Source: Actinoplanes nipponensis (GTDB lineage Bacteria > Actinomycetota > Actinomycetes > Mycobacteriales > Micromonosporaceae). From it: a stretch of DNA of 64,000 nt. The position numbers and the translations under genes are program-made. Of the stretch, positions 39,858-48,047 are shown one piece after another. The notes beneath the pieces were generated by a model. It was not told the origin of the DNA, searched no databases, and saw only the letters and a list, made by a program, of their open reading frames with translations. Location: contig NZ_BOMQ01000032.1 of the NCBI RefSeq assembly GCF_016862275.1, positions 1-64,000 on the forward strand. Reading direction: 5' to 3'. Positions within the stretch are counted from its first letter, which is position 1, and each line of letters starts with the position of its first letter.

Positions 39858-40540
39858 CGCGGGTCGACCATCATCACTCCGACCCCGCGCACGGTGTGCA
39901 GGAAGCGTGGCGCGGCGGCCGTCTCGCCGAGCTTGCGGCGCAGCCAGGAGATGTGCACGTCGATGGTCTGCTCCTCACCGATCCGCGACTGGTTCCACAC
40001 CTCGGTCAGCAGCTCGCGCCGGCTGACCACCTGCCCCACCCGCTCGGCCAGGTACGTCAGCACGTCGAACTCGCGCCGGGTCAGCTGCAGCGGCTCGCCG
40101 TGCAGCGACGCCTTGCGCTGCCGCGGGCTGATCACCAGCTCACCCACCGTGATGGTGTTCGGCGTGGTCTCGGCGGCCACGCGGGTGCGGCGCAGCACCG
40201 CCGCGATCCGGGCCAGGATGTGCCCGCTGGAGAACGGCTTGGTCACATAGTCGTCCGCGCCGGCGCTCAGCAGCGTGATGATGTCGGCCTCGGAGCGCCG
40301 GGCGGTGGCCACGATGACCGGCACCTCGGAGACCGACCGCATCATCCGCAGCGCGTCGGTGCCGTCGATGTCCGGCAGGCCCAGATCGAGGATCACCAGG
40401 TCGGGGCGCTCCTCGGTGAGGATCCGCAGGGCCTCGGCGGCCTGGCCGACCGGCCGGACCACGTGCCCGGCGTCGGACAACGCCCGGGTCAGGGCGGCCG
40501 TGATGTTCCGGTCGTCCTCGACCAGCAGGATCAGCGCCAT
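39854..40540 (-). CDS. OmpR/PhoB-family response regulator
   Basis: 228 aa. Receiver domain with the acidic pocket EDD (residues 8-10), phospho-acceptor Asp52 (LVILDLGLPDIDG), Thr-region VATAR and Lys in YVTKPFSSG. The winged-helix output domain (about 135-228) contains LTRREFDVLTYLAERVGQVVSRRELL and a final HTVRGVGVMM. It pairs with the kinase translated after it. The start is ATG 40540: TAGGGT ends 6 nt upstream, whereas the in-frame GTG at 40546 overlaps that hexamer. Targets are unknown; the divergent secreted-protein gene is an obvious candidate. Confidence 0.93.
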   Translation of the reverse strand: MALILLVEDDRNITAALTRALSDAGHVVRPVGQAAEALRILTEERPDLVILDLGLPDIDGTDALRMMRSVSEVPVIVATARRSEADIITLLSAGADDYVTKPFSSGHILARIAAVLRRTRVAAETTPNTITVGELVISPRQRKASLHGEPLQLTRREFDVLTYLAERVGQVVSRRELLTEVWNQSRIGEEQTIDVHISWLRRKLGETAAAPRFLHTVRGVGVMMVDPR

Positions 40541-40546
40541 GGGCAC

Positions 40547-40552
40547 ACCCTA
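40547..40552 (-). promoter_or_regulatory. TAGGGT -10 element, leaderless, for the response regulator
   Basis: TAGGGT on the minus strand with a 6-nt spacer to ATG 40540. Same hexamer and geometry as three other genes in the window. Confidence 0.55.
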
Positions 40553-40575
40553 GAACCAAGTGGGATCATGGTCCG

Positions 40576-41181
40576 GTGCGATCTCCCCGGATGGCCCCCG
40601 TGCTCGGCTGGTGCGCCGCGACCGTCTCCAGCGTGGCGCTGGCCTCGGTGGCCATGCTGCCCGTGCTGCGCACCGCGACGCCGGACGAGAGCTCGCTGGT
40701 CTCCGTCGACCAGCTGCGCGACTCCGGGGAGGCCGCGCCCGCGCCGGCGCCGCCACCCAGCACGACCCCCACCGCGGAGCCGGAGCCGGAACCGGAGCCC
40801 AGCGCCACGACGACCCGGACGTCCAAGCGGACCACCGAGCCCACCCGCACGTCGGCCGCGCCGTCGCCCGCCCGGACGACCACGGCCGCCGAGAGCACCA
40901 CCACGACCGAGGACGGCTGGACGGTGACCACCGACGGCGACGGCGCCAGGACGTACGTGCGCTCGTTCCGGGTCGAGGGCGGCTCGGCGGTGATCCGGGT
41001 GACCGAGGACGTGGTGAAGGTGGTCACCGCGACGCCCAGCGACGGCTACTCGGTGGCGACGGTCCAGAACAGCCCGGACAACCTCGCGGTCTACTTCAAC
41101 GAGGTGAACCACAGCTTCGTCATCCACGTGGCCTGGAACATCAACAAGCCGTTCGCCGAGGTCAGCGAGGTCGGCCAGTAG
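40576..41181 (+). CDS. membrane-anchored or secreted protein with Thr/Pro/Glu linker
   Basis: 201 aa of no family I recognise. An N-terminal hydrophobic helix (about 8-30) reads as an uncleaved signal or an anchor. Residues about 50-115 are a low-complexity Pro/Glu/Thr/Ser linker with EPEPEPE and TTT runs. A compact C-terminal domain of about 80 residues follows (TTDGDGARTYVRSFRVEGGSAVIRV..., ending AEVSEVGQ). It is divergent from the two-component operon, separated by 35 bp, and may be a signal input or target of it. It is convergent with the DeoR gene, 4 bp between stops. Confidence 0.7.
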   Translation: MRSPRMAPVLGWCAATVSSVALASVAMLPVLRTATPDESSLVSVDQLRDSGEAAPAPAPPPSTTPTAEPEPEPEPSATTTRTSKRTTEPTRTSAAPSPARTTTAAESTTTTEDGWTVTTDGDGARTYVRSFRVEGGSAVIRVTEDVVKVVTATPSDGYSVATVQNSPDNLAVYFNEVNHSFVIHVAWNINKPFAEVSEVGQ

Positions 41182-41185
41182 GGCG

Positions 41186-41971
41186 TCAGGCGCAGACCAC
41201 CTGGACGCCGGCGTCGCGGAAGCCGGCCAGCACCTCCTCGGTCGCGCCGGAGTCGGTGACCAGCGTCTCCACCTTGCTGATCGGGCAGATCCGGGCGAAG
41301 GCGTGCCCGCCCAGCTTGGACGAGTCGGCGATCACCACGACCCGCTTGGCCCGGGCCACCATCAGGCTGTTCATCGCCGCCTCGCCCTCGTGGTGCGCGG
41401 CGGCGCCCAGCTCGACGTCGAGCGCGTCCACGCCGAGCAGCACGATGTCGAGGGTGACCTCCTTGAGCAGCGCCCCGCCGAGCGGGCCGACCAGCTCGAA
41501 GGACTGCGGGCGGACCACCCCGCCGGCCACCACGATCTTCATCCGGGACCGGACCAGCAGCTCGTTGGCGATGTTCAGCGCGTTGGTGACGACGGTGAGC
41601 TGGGCGCCGTCCCCGCTGGTGTTGAGGTCGGGACGCACCGCCAGCGCGCGGGCCACCTCGGTCATCGTGGTGCCGCCGTTGAGGCCGACCACGGTGCCGG
41701 GCACCACCAGGTTGGCCGCCGCCTCGCCGATGCGCTGCTTCTCCGCCGAGTGCTTGGCGCTCTTGTAGCGCAGCGGCAGGTCGTACGAGACGCCGTTGGC
41801 CACCGCCCCGCCGCGGGTCCTGGTGATCATCTGTTGCTGCGCGAGCTGGTCGAAGTCGCGGCGGATGGTCGCCTGCGAGACCTCGAGCCGGCCGGCCGCG
41901 TCCTCGACACTGACCCGGCCACTCTCGGCGAGTAACTCGAGCAGGGCATTCCACCGCGCGTACCGGTCCAC
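41186..41971 (-). CDS. DeoR/GlpR-family (AgaR-like) transcriptional regulator
   Basis: 261 aa. The N-terminal HTH (RVSVEDAAGRLEVSQATIRRDFDQLA, about 20-45) and the wing ITRTRGGA are typical of the DeoR group. The C-terminal sugar-phosphate sensing domain has GLNGGTTMTEVARAL and VVIADSSKLGG (Lys-containing K-x-G block). GTG 41971 with GGGAG about 6 nt upstream is the chosen start. It is divergent from an amino-sugar operon (SIS, ROK, NagA), the probable target, with an amino-sugar phosphate as likely inducer. Confidence 0.9.
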   Translation of the reverse strand: MDRYARWNALLELLAESGRVSVEDAAGRLEVSQATIRRDFDQLAQQQMITRTRGGAVANGVSYDLPLRYKSAKHSAEKQRIGEAAANLVVPGTVVGLNGGTTMTEVARALAVRPDLNTSGDGAQLTVVTNALNIANELLVRSRMKIVVAGGVVRPQSFELVGPLGGALLKEVTLDIVLLGVDALDVELGAAAHHEGEAAMNSLMVARAKRVVVIADSSKLGGHAFARICPISKVETLVTDSGATEEVLAGFRDAGVQVVCA

Positions 41972-42159
41972 CCGAGCTCCCTGCTGCACGTACCGTGATA
42001 AGAGTGTGCACATTAGTGCGCGAAACCTCACGAAGCAAAGAGCGTGCCTGCTCGAACACGCTCCGGTGGTTGCGGATGCGCAGACCTTCCACGCAGAATG
42101 ACGCTCGAAATACCGGTGAACCGAGCGCTTCTGCGCAGGCGATTGTAGGGAAAACTGCC
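41972..42159. promoter_or_regulatory. divergent control region of the amino-sugar cluster
   Basis: A 188-bp gap between the DeoR-type gene and the SIS gene. It contains a repeated GCTCGAA (about 42048-42055 and 42112-42118), which may be half-sites, and otherwise no obvious palindrome. I do not see the TGGTCTAGACCA-type DasR site. The region contains both promoters by position, but I cannot place them with confidence. Confidence 0.35.
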
Positions 42160-43083
42160 ATGAGTCACGTCAAGGTGGAGATCGCCAGCCAGCCCGACTG
42201 CTGGCTGCAGGCCGCGAAGCTCGCCGACGCCCCGGGACTACCCGGCCGCGGCGAGCGGGTGGCCGTCGTGGGGTGCGGCACCTCCTGGTTCATGGCGAAG
42301 GCGTACGCCGCCCTGCGTGAGCAGGCCGCCCTGGGCGAGACCGACGCCTTCCAGGCCTCCGAGTTCCCGCTCGGCCGCCACTACGACCGGGTCGTCGCGA
42401 TCACCCGGTCCGGCACCACCACCGAGGTCATCCAGCTGCTGGACGCCCTGGACGGCCGGACGCCGACCACGGTCGTCACCGCCGACGGCGCCGAGCCGGC
42501 CGCCGCGCTGGCCCAGCACGCCGTGGTGCTCGACTTCGCCGACGAGCTCTCCGTCGTGCAGACCCGCTTCGCCACCAGCACCCTGGCGCTGCTGCGGGCC
42601 CACCTCGGCGCGGACCTGGAGCCGATCGTCGCCGACGGCGAGGTGGCCGTGCGCCTCCCGCTGCCCGTACACCCGGCGCTGGCCCAGCAGATCACCTTCC
42701 TGGGCCGCGGCTGGACCGTCGGGCTCGCCGAGGAGGCCGCCCTCAAGTGCCGCGAGGCGGCCGGGTGGTGGGCCGAGGCGTACCCGGCGATGGACTACCG
42801 GCACGGGCCCATCTCCATCGCCGCGCCCGGCCGGGTGGTCTGGGCCTTCGGCGAGATCCCGCCCGGGCTGGCCGACGACGTGGAGGCCACCGGCGCGTCG
42901 TTCGTGCACAGCCGCTACAACGGCGGCTACGCCGCGCTGGGCCGGTGGGGCGCCGGGCGGGCCCCGCTCGACCCGATGGCCGACCTGGTCGTGGCCCAGC
43001 GGGTGGCCGTGCTGCTGGCCACCAGCCAGGGCCTGGACCCCGACCACCCGCGCAACCTCACCCGCTCGGTCGTCCTGAAGTGA
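42160..43083 (+). CDS. SIS-domain sugar-phosphate isomerase/deaminase-like protein
   Basis: 307 aa with two SIS domains. The first has VVGCGTSWFMAKAYAALRE (near 35) and ITRSGTTTEVIQLLDAL (sugar-phosphate Ser/Thr loop, near 83). The second has FLGRGWTVGLAEEAALKCREAAGWWAEAY with the catalytic-type Glu, and MDYRHGP. The protein resembles the isomerase half of GlmS and AgaS/NagB-II type deaminases. It is the first gene of a SIS-ROK-NagA operon, so conversion of glucosamine-6-phosphate to fructose-6-phosphate is the natural inference. ATG 42160 has AGGGA about 10 nt upstream. Confidence 0.82.
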   Translation: MSHVKVEIASQPDCWLQAAKLADAPGLPGRGERVAVVGCGTSWFMAKAYAALREQAALGETDAFQASEFPLGRHYDRVVAITRSGTTTEVIQLLDALDGRTPTTVVTADGAEPAAALAQHAVVLDFADELSVVQTRFATSTLALLRAHLGADLEPIVADGEVAVRLPLPVHPALAQQITFLGRGWTVGLAEEAALKCREAAGWWAEAYPAMDYRHGPISIAAPGRVVWAFGEIPPGLADDVEATGASFVHSRYNGGYAALGRWGAGRAPLDPMADLVVAQRVAVLLATSQGLDPDHPRNLTRSVVLK

Positions 43084-43111
43084 CCACGTCCCGGCGGCCC
43101 GGGGTGCGGCG

Positions 43112-44038
43112 GTGAGCGACGACGCCGTGGTGGCGCTCGACGTGGGCGGCACCGGGATGAAATGCGCGCTGGTCCGCCCCGACGGCACGGTTCACCACGC
43201 CGAACGGCACCCCACGCTGGCGGCGCGCGGCCCCGAGGCGGTCACCGCCAACATCCTCGACGTCGCCGCCGGCCTGGCCGCCCGCGCCCGCGCGGACGGG
43301 CTCAACCCGGTCGCGGCCGGCGTCGCGGTACCCGGTGTCGTCGACGAGGCGACCGGCACGGCCGTCTGGTCCAGCAACGTCGGCTTCCGCGACGTACCGC
43401 TGCGGGACCTGGTCGCGGACCGCCTCGGGCTGCCCGCCGCGCTCGGCCACGACGTCCGGGTCGGTGGCATGGCCGAGGCCCGCCTCGGCGCGGGCCGCGA
43501 CCAGCGGCACGTGCTGTTCATCGCGATCGGCACCGGCATCGCGGCCGCGCACGTGGTGGACGGCAAGGCGTTCGCCGGCGCGCACGGCGCGGCCGGCGAG
43601 GTCGGCCACGTCATCGTGCGGCCCGGCGGGCCGCCGTGCGGCTGCGGGGCCCGCGGCTGCCTCGAATCGGTGGCGTCGGCGTCCGCGGTCGGCCGCCGGT
43701 ACGTGGAGCTGTCCGGCCTCGCCGGGGTCACCGCCTCGGACGTGGTCGCGCGCGCCGCGGCCGGCGAGGAGCTGGCCCGCACCGTCTGGACCGAGGCGAT
43801 CGAGGCGTTCGCCGACGGCCTGCTCACCGCGCAGGCGCTGTACGACGCCGGGATCGTGGTGCTCGGCGGCGGGCTCGCCGAATCCGGGGAGGCGCTGCTC
43901 GCGCCGCTGCGCACCGCCCTGGACGCCCGGATCACGTTCCACCGGATGCCGCGGATCGTGCGCGCGGCCCTCGGCGACACCGCGGGCTGCCTCGGCGCGG
44001 CCCTGCTGGCCCTCGACACCCTGGAGGCACCCTCGTGA
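43112..44038 (+). CDS. ROK-family sugar kinase, probable N-acetylglucosamine kinase
   Basis: 308 aa. ALDVGGTGMKCALV is the ATP phosphate-1 motif; the zinc-binding ROK signature is CGCGARGCLE (near 175), preceded by GEVGHVIVRPGG. VVLGGGLAESGEALL is the adenosine motif. The family phosphorylates hexoses; between SIS and NagA genes, N-acetylglucosamine or a related amino sugar is the likely substrate. GTG 43112 begins 28 nt after the SIS stop. Its stop overlaps the NagA start by GTGA. Confidence 0.88.
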   Translation: MSDDAVVALDVGGTGMKCALVRPDGTVHHAERHPTLAARGPEAVTANILDVAAGLAARARADGLNPVAAGVAVPGVVDEATGTAVWSSNVGFRDVPLRDLVADRLGLPAALGHDVRVGGMAEARLGAGRDQRHVLFIAIGTGIAAAHVVDGKAFAGAHGAAGEVGHVIVRPGGPPCGCGARGCLESVASASAVGRRYVELSGLAGVTASDVVARAAAGEELARTVWTEAIEAFADGLLTAQALYDAGIVVLGGGLAESGEALLAPLRTALDARITFHRMPRIVRAALGDTAGCLGAALLALDTLEAPS

Positions 44039-45132
44039 CGGAGATCAGCGGCCGCGTCGTGCGGCCCGGGGCCGTGGTCCCCGGGACCGTCGAAGTGGAC
44101 GGGCCGACGATTCTGGACGTCACGGAACGGGGGCGCCCCGGCGACGACATCATCGTCCCGGGCTTCGTGGACCTGCACTGCCACGGCGGCGGCGGGCACA
44201 CGTTCACCACGGGCGACGCCGCGGCGGCCCGGGCGGCGGCCGCCTTCCACCTGCGGCACGGCACCACGACGATGCTGGCCAGCCTGGTCAGCTCCCCGTA
44301 CGAGCTGATGCGTGACGCCACGGCCGGCTACCGGCCGCTGGTCGCCGACGGCACGATCGCCGGGGTGCACTTCGAGGGGCCGTACCTGTCGCACGCCCGC
44401 TGCGGCGCGCAGAACCCGGCGTTCCTGCGCGAGCCGTCGCTCGCGGAGCTCACGGCCCTGGTCGAGCTGGGAGCGGGCGCGGTCCGCATGGTCACCATCG
44501 CCCCGGAGCTGCCCGGCGCGCTGGACGCGGTGCGGTTCCTGGTGAGCCGGGGGGTCGTTGCGGCGCTCGGGCACACCGACGCGACGTACGAGCAGGCCCG
44601 GGCCGGGGTCGCGGCCGGCGCGACCGTCGGCACCCACCTGTGCAACGGCATGCGGCCCGCGCACCACCGGGAGCCGGGCCCGATCGTCGCCCTGCTGGAC
44701 TCCCCCTCGGTCGTCTGCGAGCTGGTGGCCGACGGCATCCACCTGCACGACGGGATGCTGCGCTTCGCGGCGCACGCCGCCGGGCCGGACCGGGCGGCGC
44801 TGATCACCGACGCGATGGACGCGGCGGGGATGCCCGACGGGCGGTACGAGCTGGGCGGCCAGGAGGTGACGGTGGCCGACCGGGTGGCCCGGCTGGCCCG
44901 GGACGGCTCGATCGCGGGCAGCACGCTGACCATGGACGCGGCGTTCCGGCAGGCGGTGGGCGCGGGGCTGGACCTGCCGACGGCCGCGGCGATGGCCGCG
45001 ACCACCCCCGCGCGGGTCCTCGGGCTCACCGACGAGGTCGGGGCGCTGGAGGCCGGGCTGCGGGCGGACCTGGTCGTGCTGGCGCCGGACCTGACGGTCA
45101 AGCGCGTGATGCGGGCGGGGGCCTGGGTCTAG
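44035..45132 (+). CDS. nagA: N-acetylglucosamine-6-phosphate deacetylase
   Basis: 365 aa amidohydrolase that releases acetate from GlcNAc-6-phosphate. Metal-site motif DLHCHGGGG (near 45) departs from HxH by having HCH followed by a Gly run, as in NagA. Other blocks are HFEGPYLS (Glu ligand, near 112), LGHTDAT (His), THLCNGM (His) and LITDAMDAAG (catalytic Asp, near 261). GTG 44035 overlaps the kinase stop by 4 nt. Together with the SIS and ROK proteins this completes GlcNAc to fructose-6-phosphate. A hairpin follows. Confidence 0.94.
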   Translation: MTEISGRVVRPGAVVPGTVEVDGPTILDVTERGRPGDDIIVPGFVDLHCHGGGGHTFTTGDAAAARAAAAFHLRHGTTTMLASLVSSPYELMRDATAGYRPLVADGTIAGVHFEGPYLSHARCGAQNPAFLREPSLAELTALVELGAGAVRMVTIAPELPGALDAVRFLVSRGVVAALGHTDATYEQARAGVAAGATVGTHLCNGMRPAHHREPGPIVALLDSPSVVCELVADGIHLHDGMLRFAAHAAGPDRAALITDAMDAAGMPDGRYELGGQEVTVADRVARLARDGSIAGSTLTMDAAFRQAVGAGLDLPTAAAMAATTPARVLGLTDEVGALEAGLRADLVVLAPDLTVKRVMRAGAWV

Positions 45133-45154
45133 GCCGAGGACCGGGGCTGCGCGA

Positions 45155-45177
45155 CCGTCCCGCGCCGGGCGGGACGG
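45155..45177. terminator. hairpin after nagA
   Basis: CCGTCCCGC (45155-45163) and GCGGGACGG (45169-45177), perfect 9-bp stem with a 5-nt loop, between the convergent nagA and membrane-protein genes. No T-run, as is common in high-GC hosts. Confidence 0.7.
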
Positions 45178-45185
45178 CCCGAGCG

Positions 45186-46157
45186 TCACTGCACCGGGAA
45201 CGGCTGGCCCAGCGGCCGCTTCGCCAGCTCGTCCAGCACCTTCCGGCAGTCGATGTTGTGCGAGTCGTACGGGTGGCCCCGCAACGCCTCGAACAGCGGC
45301 CGGTCGCCGTGCAGCTGGTCCTGCTCGTTGTGGCAGGTCAGCCGGAATTGAATCTGTTTCTGCGGTATCCGCATGATGTAACGGGTGTCCGCGTGCAACA
45401 CCGTCACCCATTCCTCGTTCTCGGCGATGGGATATCCGACGAAGCGGTTGGCGGTCTCGATGGAGATCTCGTTGTCCCGTTCCTTCTTGTTCTGGGTGGA
45501 CACGACCGTCGGATCGGTCACCTGGAACGTCTGCGCCGACACCCACGGCACGTCGAGGCTGAACAGGAAGAGGCCGGCCAGCGCGCCGGCCCCCAGGTAC
45601 ACGATGGACTGTCCGCGCAGGCTGGCGAGGATCCGCCGCCGCCGCTGGTACCGCTCGCCGCTCCGGGCGGCCCATGCGCGCCGGTACCGGCGCATCACCA
45701 TCTCCGCCCACAGGGCCACGACCAGCACGGCCAGGCCGCGGATGAGGTAAGTGAGCGGTGAGGCCAGGGCGGCCACGCCGGCCACGATTCCGATGAGCGG
45801 CCACCAGGACGGCCGCACGCGGTCGCGGAGCAGGACGGCGAACCAGACGGTGCCGATCGCGACGGCCGGCAGGACGTAGTAGGCGTAGATGGTGACCGTA
45901 CCCAGCGCCACCTGACTCGGCGTCGCCACCAGCAGGGCGGTCGTCGTGGTCAGCGAATAGCGCGCGACCCCGTAGGACTTGATGATGAACAGCAGGAGCA
46001 GCAACGCCGATCCGGCCGCCACCACGTCCCGGAACTCCACACCGCCGGCGGTTTCCCTTTCCGGCCCGGAATTCTCCGCCGGGCGGGCCCGGGGGACGAC
46101 GGCCACGGGGTGATCAATGGTGCGGGGACGGCGCCGGGACGTGCGGGGAAGGGTCAT
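45186..46157 (-). CDS. multi-pass membrane protein of unknown function
   Basis: 323 aa of no family I recognise. A cytosolic basic N-terminus (1-45) precedes TM helices: one near 46-65 (VVAAGSALLLLLFIIKSYG), one near 90, a pair between 105 and 145, and one near 185 (GQSIVYLGAGALAGLFLFSLDV). A C-terminal domain of about 130 residues outside the membrane contains two Cys (LTCHNEQ, NIDCRKV) likely to be oxidised. ATG 46157 has GAGAGGA about 7 nt upstream. Local base use (about 45330-45530) is less GC-rich than the flanks, which may indicate recent acquisition. Confidence 0.75.
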   Translation of the reverse strand: MTLPRTSRRRPRTIDHPVAVVPRARPAENSGPERETAGGVEFRDVVAAGSALLLLLFIIKSYGVARYSLTTTTALLVATPSQVALGTVTIYAYYVLPAVAIGTVWFAVLLRDRVRPSWWPLIGIVAGVAALASPLTYLIRGLAVLVVALWAEMVMRRYRRAWAARSGERYQRRRRILASLRGQSIVYLGAGALAGLFLFSLDVPWVSAQTFQVTDPTVVSTQNKKERDNEISIETANRFVGYPIAENEEWVTVLHADTRYIMRIPQKQIQFRLTCHNEQDQLHGDRPLFEALRGHPYDSHNIDCRKVLDELAKRPLGQPFPVQ

Positions 46158-46241
46158 CGAGTTTCCTCTCGGAACCACGTGAGGGCCCTGACGCCCCGAA
46201 GGGTAAGTGGACGGCGCAATCATTCACCGGCGGGACCACGA

Positions 46242-47237
46242 TCAATGAATCGCGCCGAACTCGGCGAGCAGCTCGCGTTCCCGTTCCGGGCTGAGGCCGG
46301 CCCGGCGCGGCCGGTCGAGGCCCTCCGCCCGTTCGTAGGCCAGCACGTCGGAGACCACCTCGGCCCGGTCGCGGTGGCGCAGGCCGGCGGCGACGGCGGC
46401 CGCCCCGGTACGGGTGCACCAGCCCTCCCACCCCGGCTCGACGAGCCACATGGCCAGCGAGTCCACGCCCATGTACTGCTCGACGCCCCGGTCGACCAGC
46501 CACTTGCGGGGCACGGGCACCACCGGGCCGGTGTGGCCGCCGATCCGGCGGCACAGGTCGACCCAGGCGCCGAACGGCACCGTGGGGCCGACGACGTCGT
46601 ACGCGCCGGTGGCGCCCCGCTCGGCGCCGTCGAGCATCCAGGCCACCTGGTCACGGACGTCGACGACCTGGGTGGGCAGCTCCGGGGTGTCGGGCACGAG
46701 CATCGGCTCCTCGGGCGCGCGGGCGGCCCGGGCCACCCAGGCGCCGGACCGGCCGCTGGCGTCACCGGGGCCGCCGATCAGGCCGGACCGGGCGATGAGC
46801 AGCCGGTCGCCGAGGGCCGCCGCGGTGGCCTGTTCGCAGGCGACCTTGGCCTCGCCGTAGAGCTCCCGGTCGACCTCGTCGCGGTCGGTGGGCGCCCGCA
46901 GCGGGGACGACTCGTCCGCGCCCGGGGTGTCGAAGGCCGCATAGGCGTTGATCGACGACACGTAGGTCCAGTGCCCGGCCCGGCCGGCCAGGGCGTCCAG
47001 GGCGGCCCGGACGAACCCGGGCTGCCAGGAGACCTCGACGACGGCGTCCCACGACCGGCGCCGGACCTCGTCGTAGGCGGCCGGCTCGCGGCGGTCGGCC
47101 GCGATCAGCCGGGCCCCGGGCGTCGGCGCTCCACTGTGGCCGCGGGCGAGGCAGGTGACGGTGTGGCCGCGGTCGACAGCCTGACGGGCGGTCTCCCGGC
47201 CGAGCCACTGGGTGCCGCCGAGGATGAGAAGGTCCAT
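46242..47237 (-). CDS. NAD-dependent epimerase/reductase-like SDR protein
   Basis: 331 aa extended-SDR fold. The nucleotide-binding loop is [21 protein letters not shown], the GG-T-x-x-L-G variant used by atypical SDRs, and the Tyr-region reads [12 protein letters not shown] (YxxxK near 130). [15 protein letters not shown] gives the Ser strand. The substrate is unknown; similar proteins are listed as NAD-dependent epimerase/dehydratase or SDR family oxidoreductases. It stands alone on the minus strand. A weak TCGACT lies 6 nt before the ATG. Confidence 0.85.
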   Translation of the reverse strand: MDLLILGGTQWLGRETARQAVDRGHTVTCLARGHSGAPTPGARLIAADRREPAAYDEVRRRSWDAVVEVSWQPGFVRAALDALAGRAGHWTYVSSINAYAAFDTPGADESSPLRAPTDRDEVDRELYGEAKVACEQATAAALGDRLLIARSGLIGGPGDASGRSGAWVARAARAPEEPMLVPDTPELPTQVVDVRDQVAWMLDGAERGATGAYDVVGPTVPFGAWVDLCRRIGGHTGPVVPVPRKWLVDRGVEQYMGVDSLAMWLVEPGWEGWCTRTGAAAVAAGLRHRDRAEVVSDVLAYERAEGLDRPRRAGLSPERERELLAEFGAIH

Positions 47238-47300
47238 CGGCCCAGTCGATCAGCGGGAACCGCGGCGCGCCAGCCCGGTTCGCAGGCGGCGTAACCGCGG

Positions 47301-48032
47301 CTACAGTCCGGCGGGACGCTCGGCGCCGCGGGGCAGGCGGGGCAGCGGGATCGCGTCCCACGGGACCCGGGACAGCAGGCGGGTCAGGATCAGCCCCAGC
47401 AGCAGCCCGGCCACCGAGTCGGTGATCCAGTGGAAGGTCAGCCAGGTCGTCGTGACGAACACGATCGCCGGCGGGAGGATACGCAGCGCCGCGTACACCC
47501 GGGGCGCCAGCACCGGCCGGTCGAGCGACCGCAGCAGCGCGTTGAGCAGCACCGCGATGACGCCGTACCAGGCCAGCGCGTTGGCCACGTGCCCGGACGG
47601 GTAGCTCATCGCCTCGGTCCCGGCGGCGTACGGGTTGAAGAGCACCAGCCGGTCCGGGCCGTCGAAGGCCGGCGCCGCCCGGTCCAGCCAGATCTTCAGC
47701 GGGCCGATCGTCACGTAGGTCAGCACGAACGCCGCGGCGAAGACCAGCAGCGGCCGGACCGACTGCCGGCGCCAGGCCACCAGCGCGGCCAGCACCAGCG
47801 CCACGGGCATCAGCACCTGGCCGCCCTGGCCCAGGTAGTTCAGGATCCGCAGGAGCACGTAGAGCGGCGTGGGCCGGTGCTCCCCGGCCCACCCGGCCAC
47901 CCGCTCGTCGAGGGCGAGCAGGTGGCCGCTGGCCAGCACGACGGTCAGCGCCACGAAGCCGGCGAGCAGCGCGAGGTCGACGACCCAGGGCTGCCACCCG
48001 CGTCTGGTCCGCATCGCCGCCTCTGCCCGCAT
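47301..48032 (-). CDS. PAP2-superfamily membrane phosphatase
   Basis: 243 aa with about six TM helices. The phosphatase signature is complete: KIWLDRAAP (motif 1), YPSGH (motif 2) and TWLTFHWITDSVAG (motif 3, with His and Asp). The family removes phosphate from lipid phosphates such as phosphatidate or undecaprenyl pyrophosphate on the outer face of the membrane. ATG 48032 is supported by TACCGT 7 nt upstream; an internal ATG at 48014 is less likely. It stands between the SDR gene and the secreted protease on the same strand. Confidence 0.9.
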   Translation of the reverse strand: MRAEAAMRTRRGWQPWVVDLALLAGFVALTVVLASGHLLALDERVAGWAGEHRPTPLYVLLRILNYLGQGGQVLMPVALVLAALVAWRRQSVRPLLVFAAAFVLTYVTIGPLKIWLDRAAPAFDGPDRLVLFNPYAAGTEAMSYPSGHVANALAWYGVIAVLLNALLRSLDRPVLAPRVYAALRILPPAIVFVTTTWLTFHWITDSVAGLLLGLILTRLLSRVPWDAIPLPRLPRGAERPAGL

Positions 48033-48039
48033 GGGGCAT

Positions 48040-48045
48040 ACGGTA
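48040..48045 (-). promoter_or_regulatory. TACCGT -10 element, leaderless, for the PAP2 gene
   Basis: TACCGT on the minus strand with a 7-nt spacer to ATG 48032. The hexamer overlaps the end of the region just before the protease stop codon (48048). Confidence 0.5.
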
Positions 48046-48047
48046 CG

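Noticed and set aside
41972-42159. DasR-type operator in the amino-sugar control region
   Set aside because: I looked for a TGGTCTAGACCA-like palindrome and found none; only a weak GCTCGAA repeat is present.
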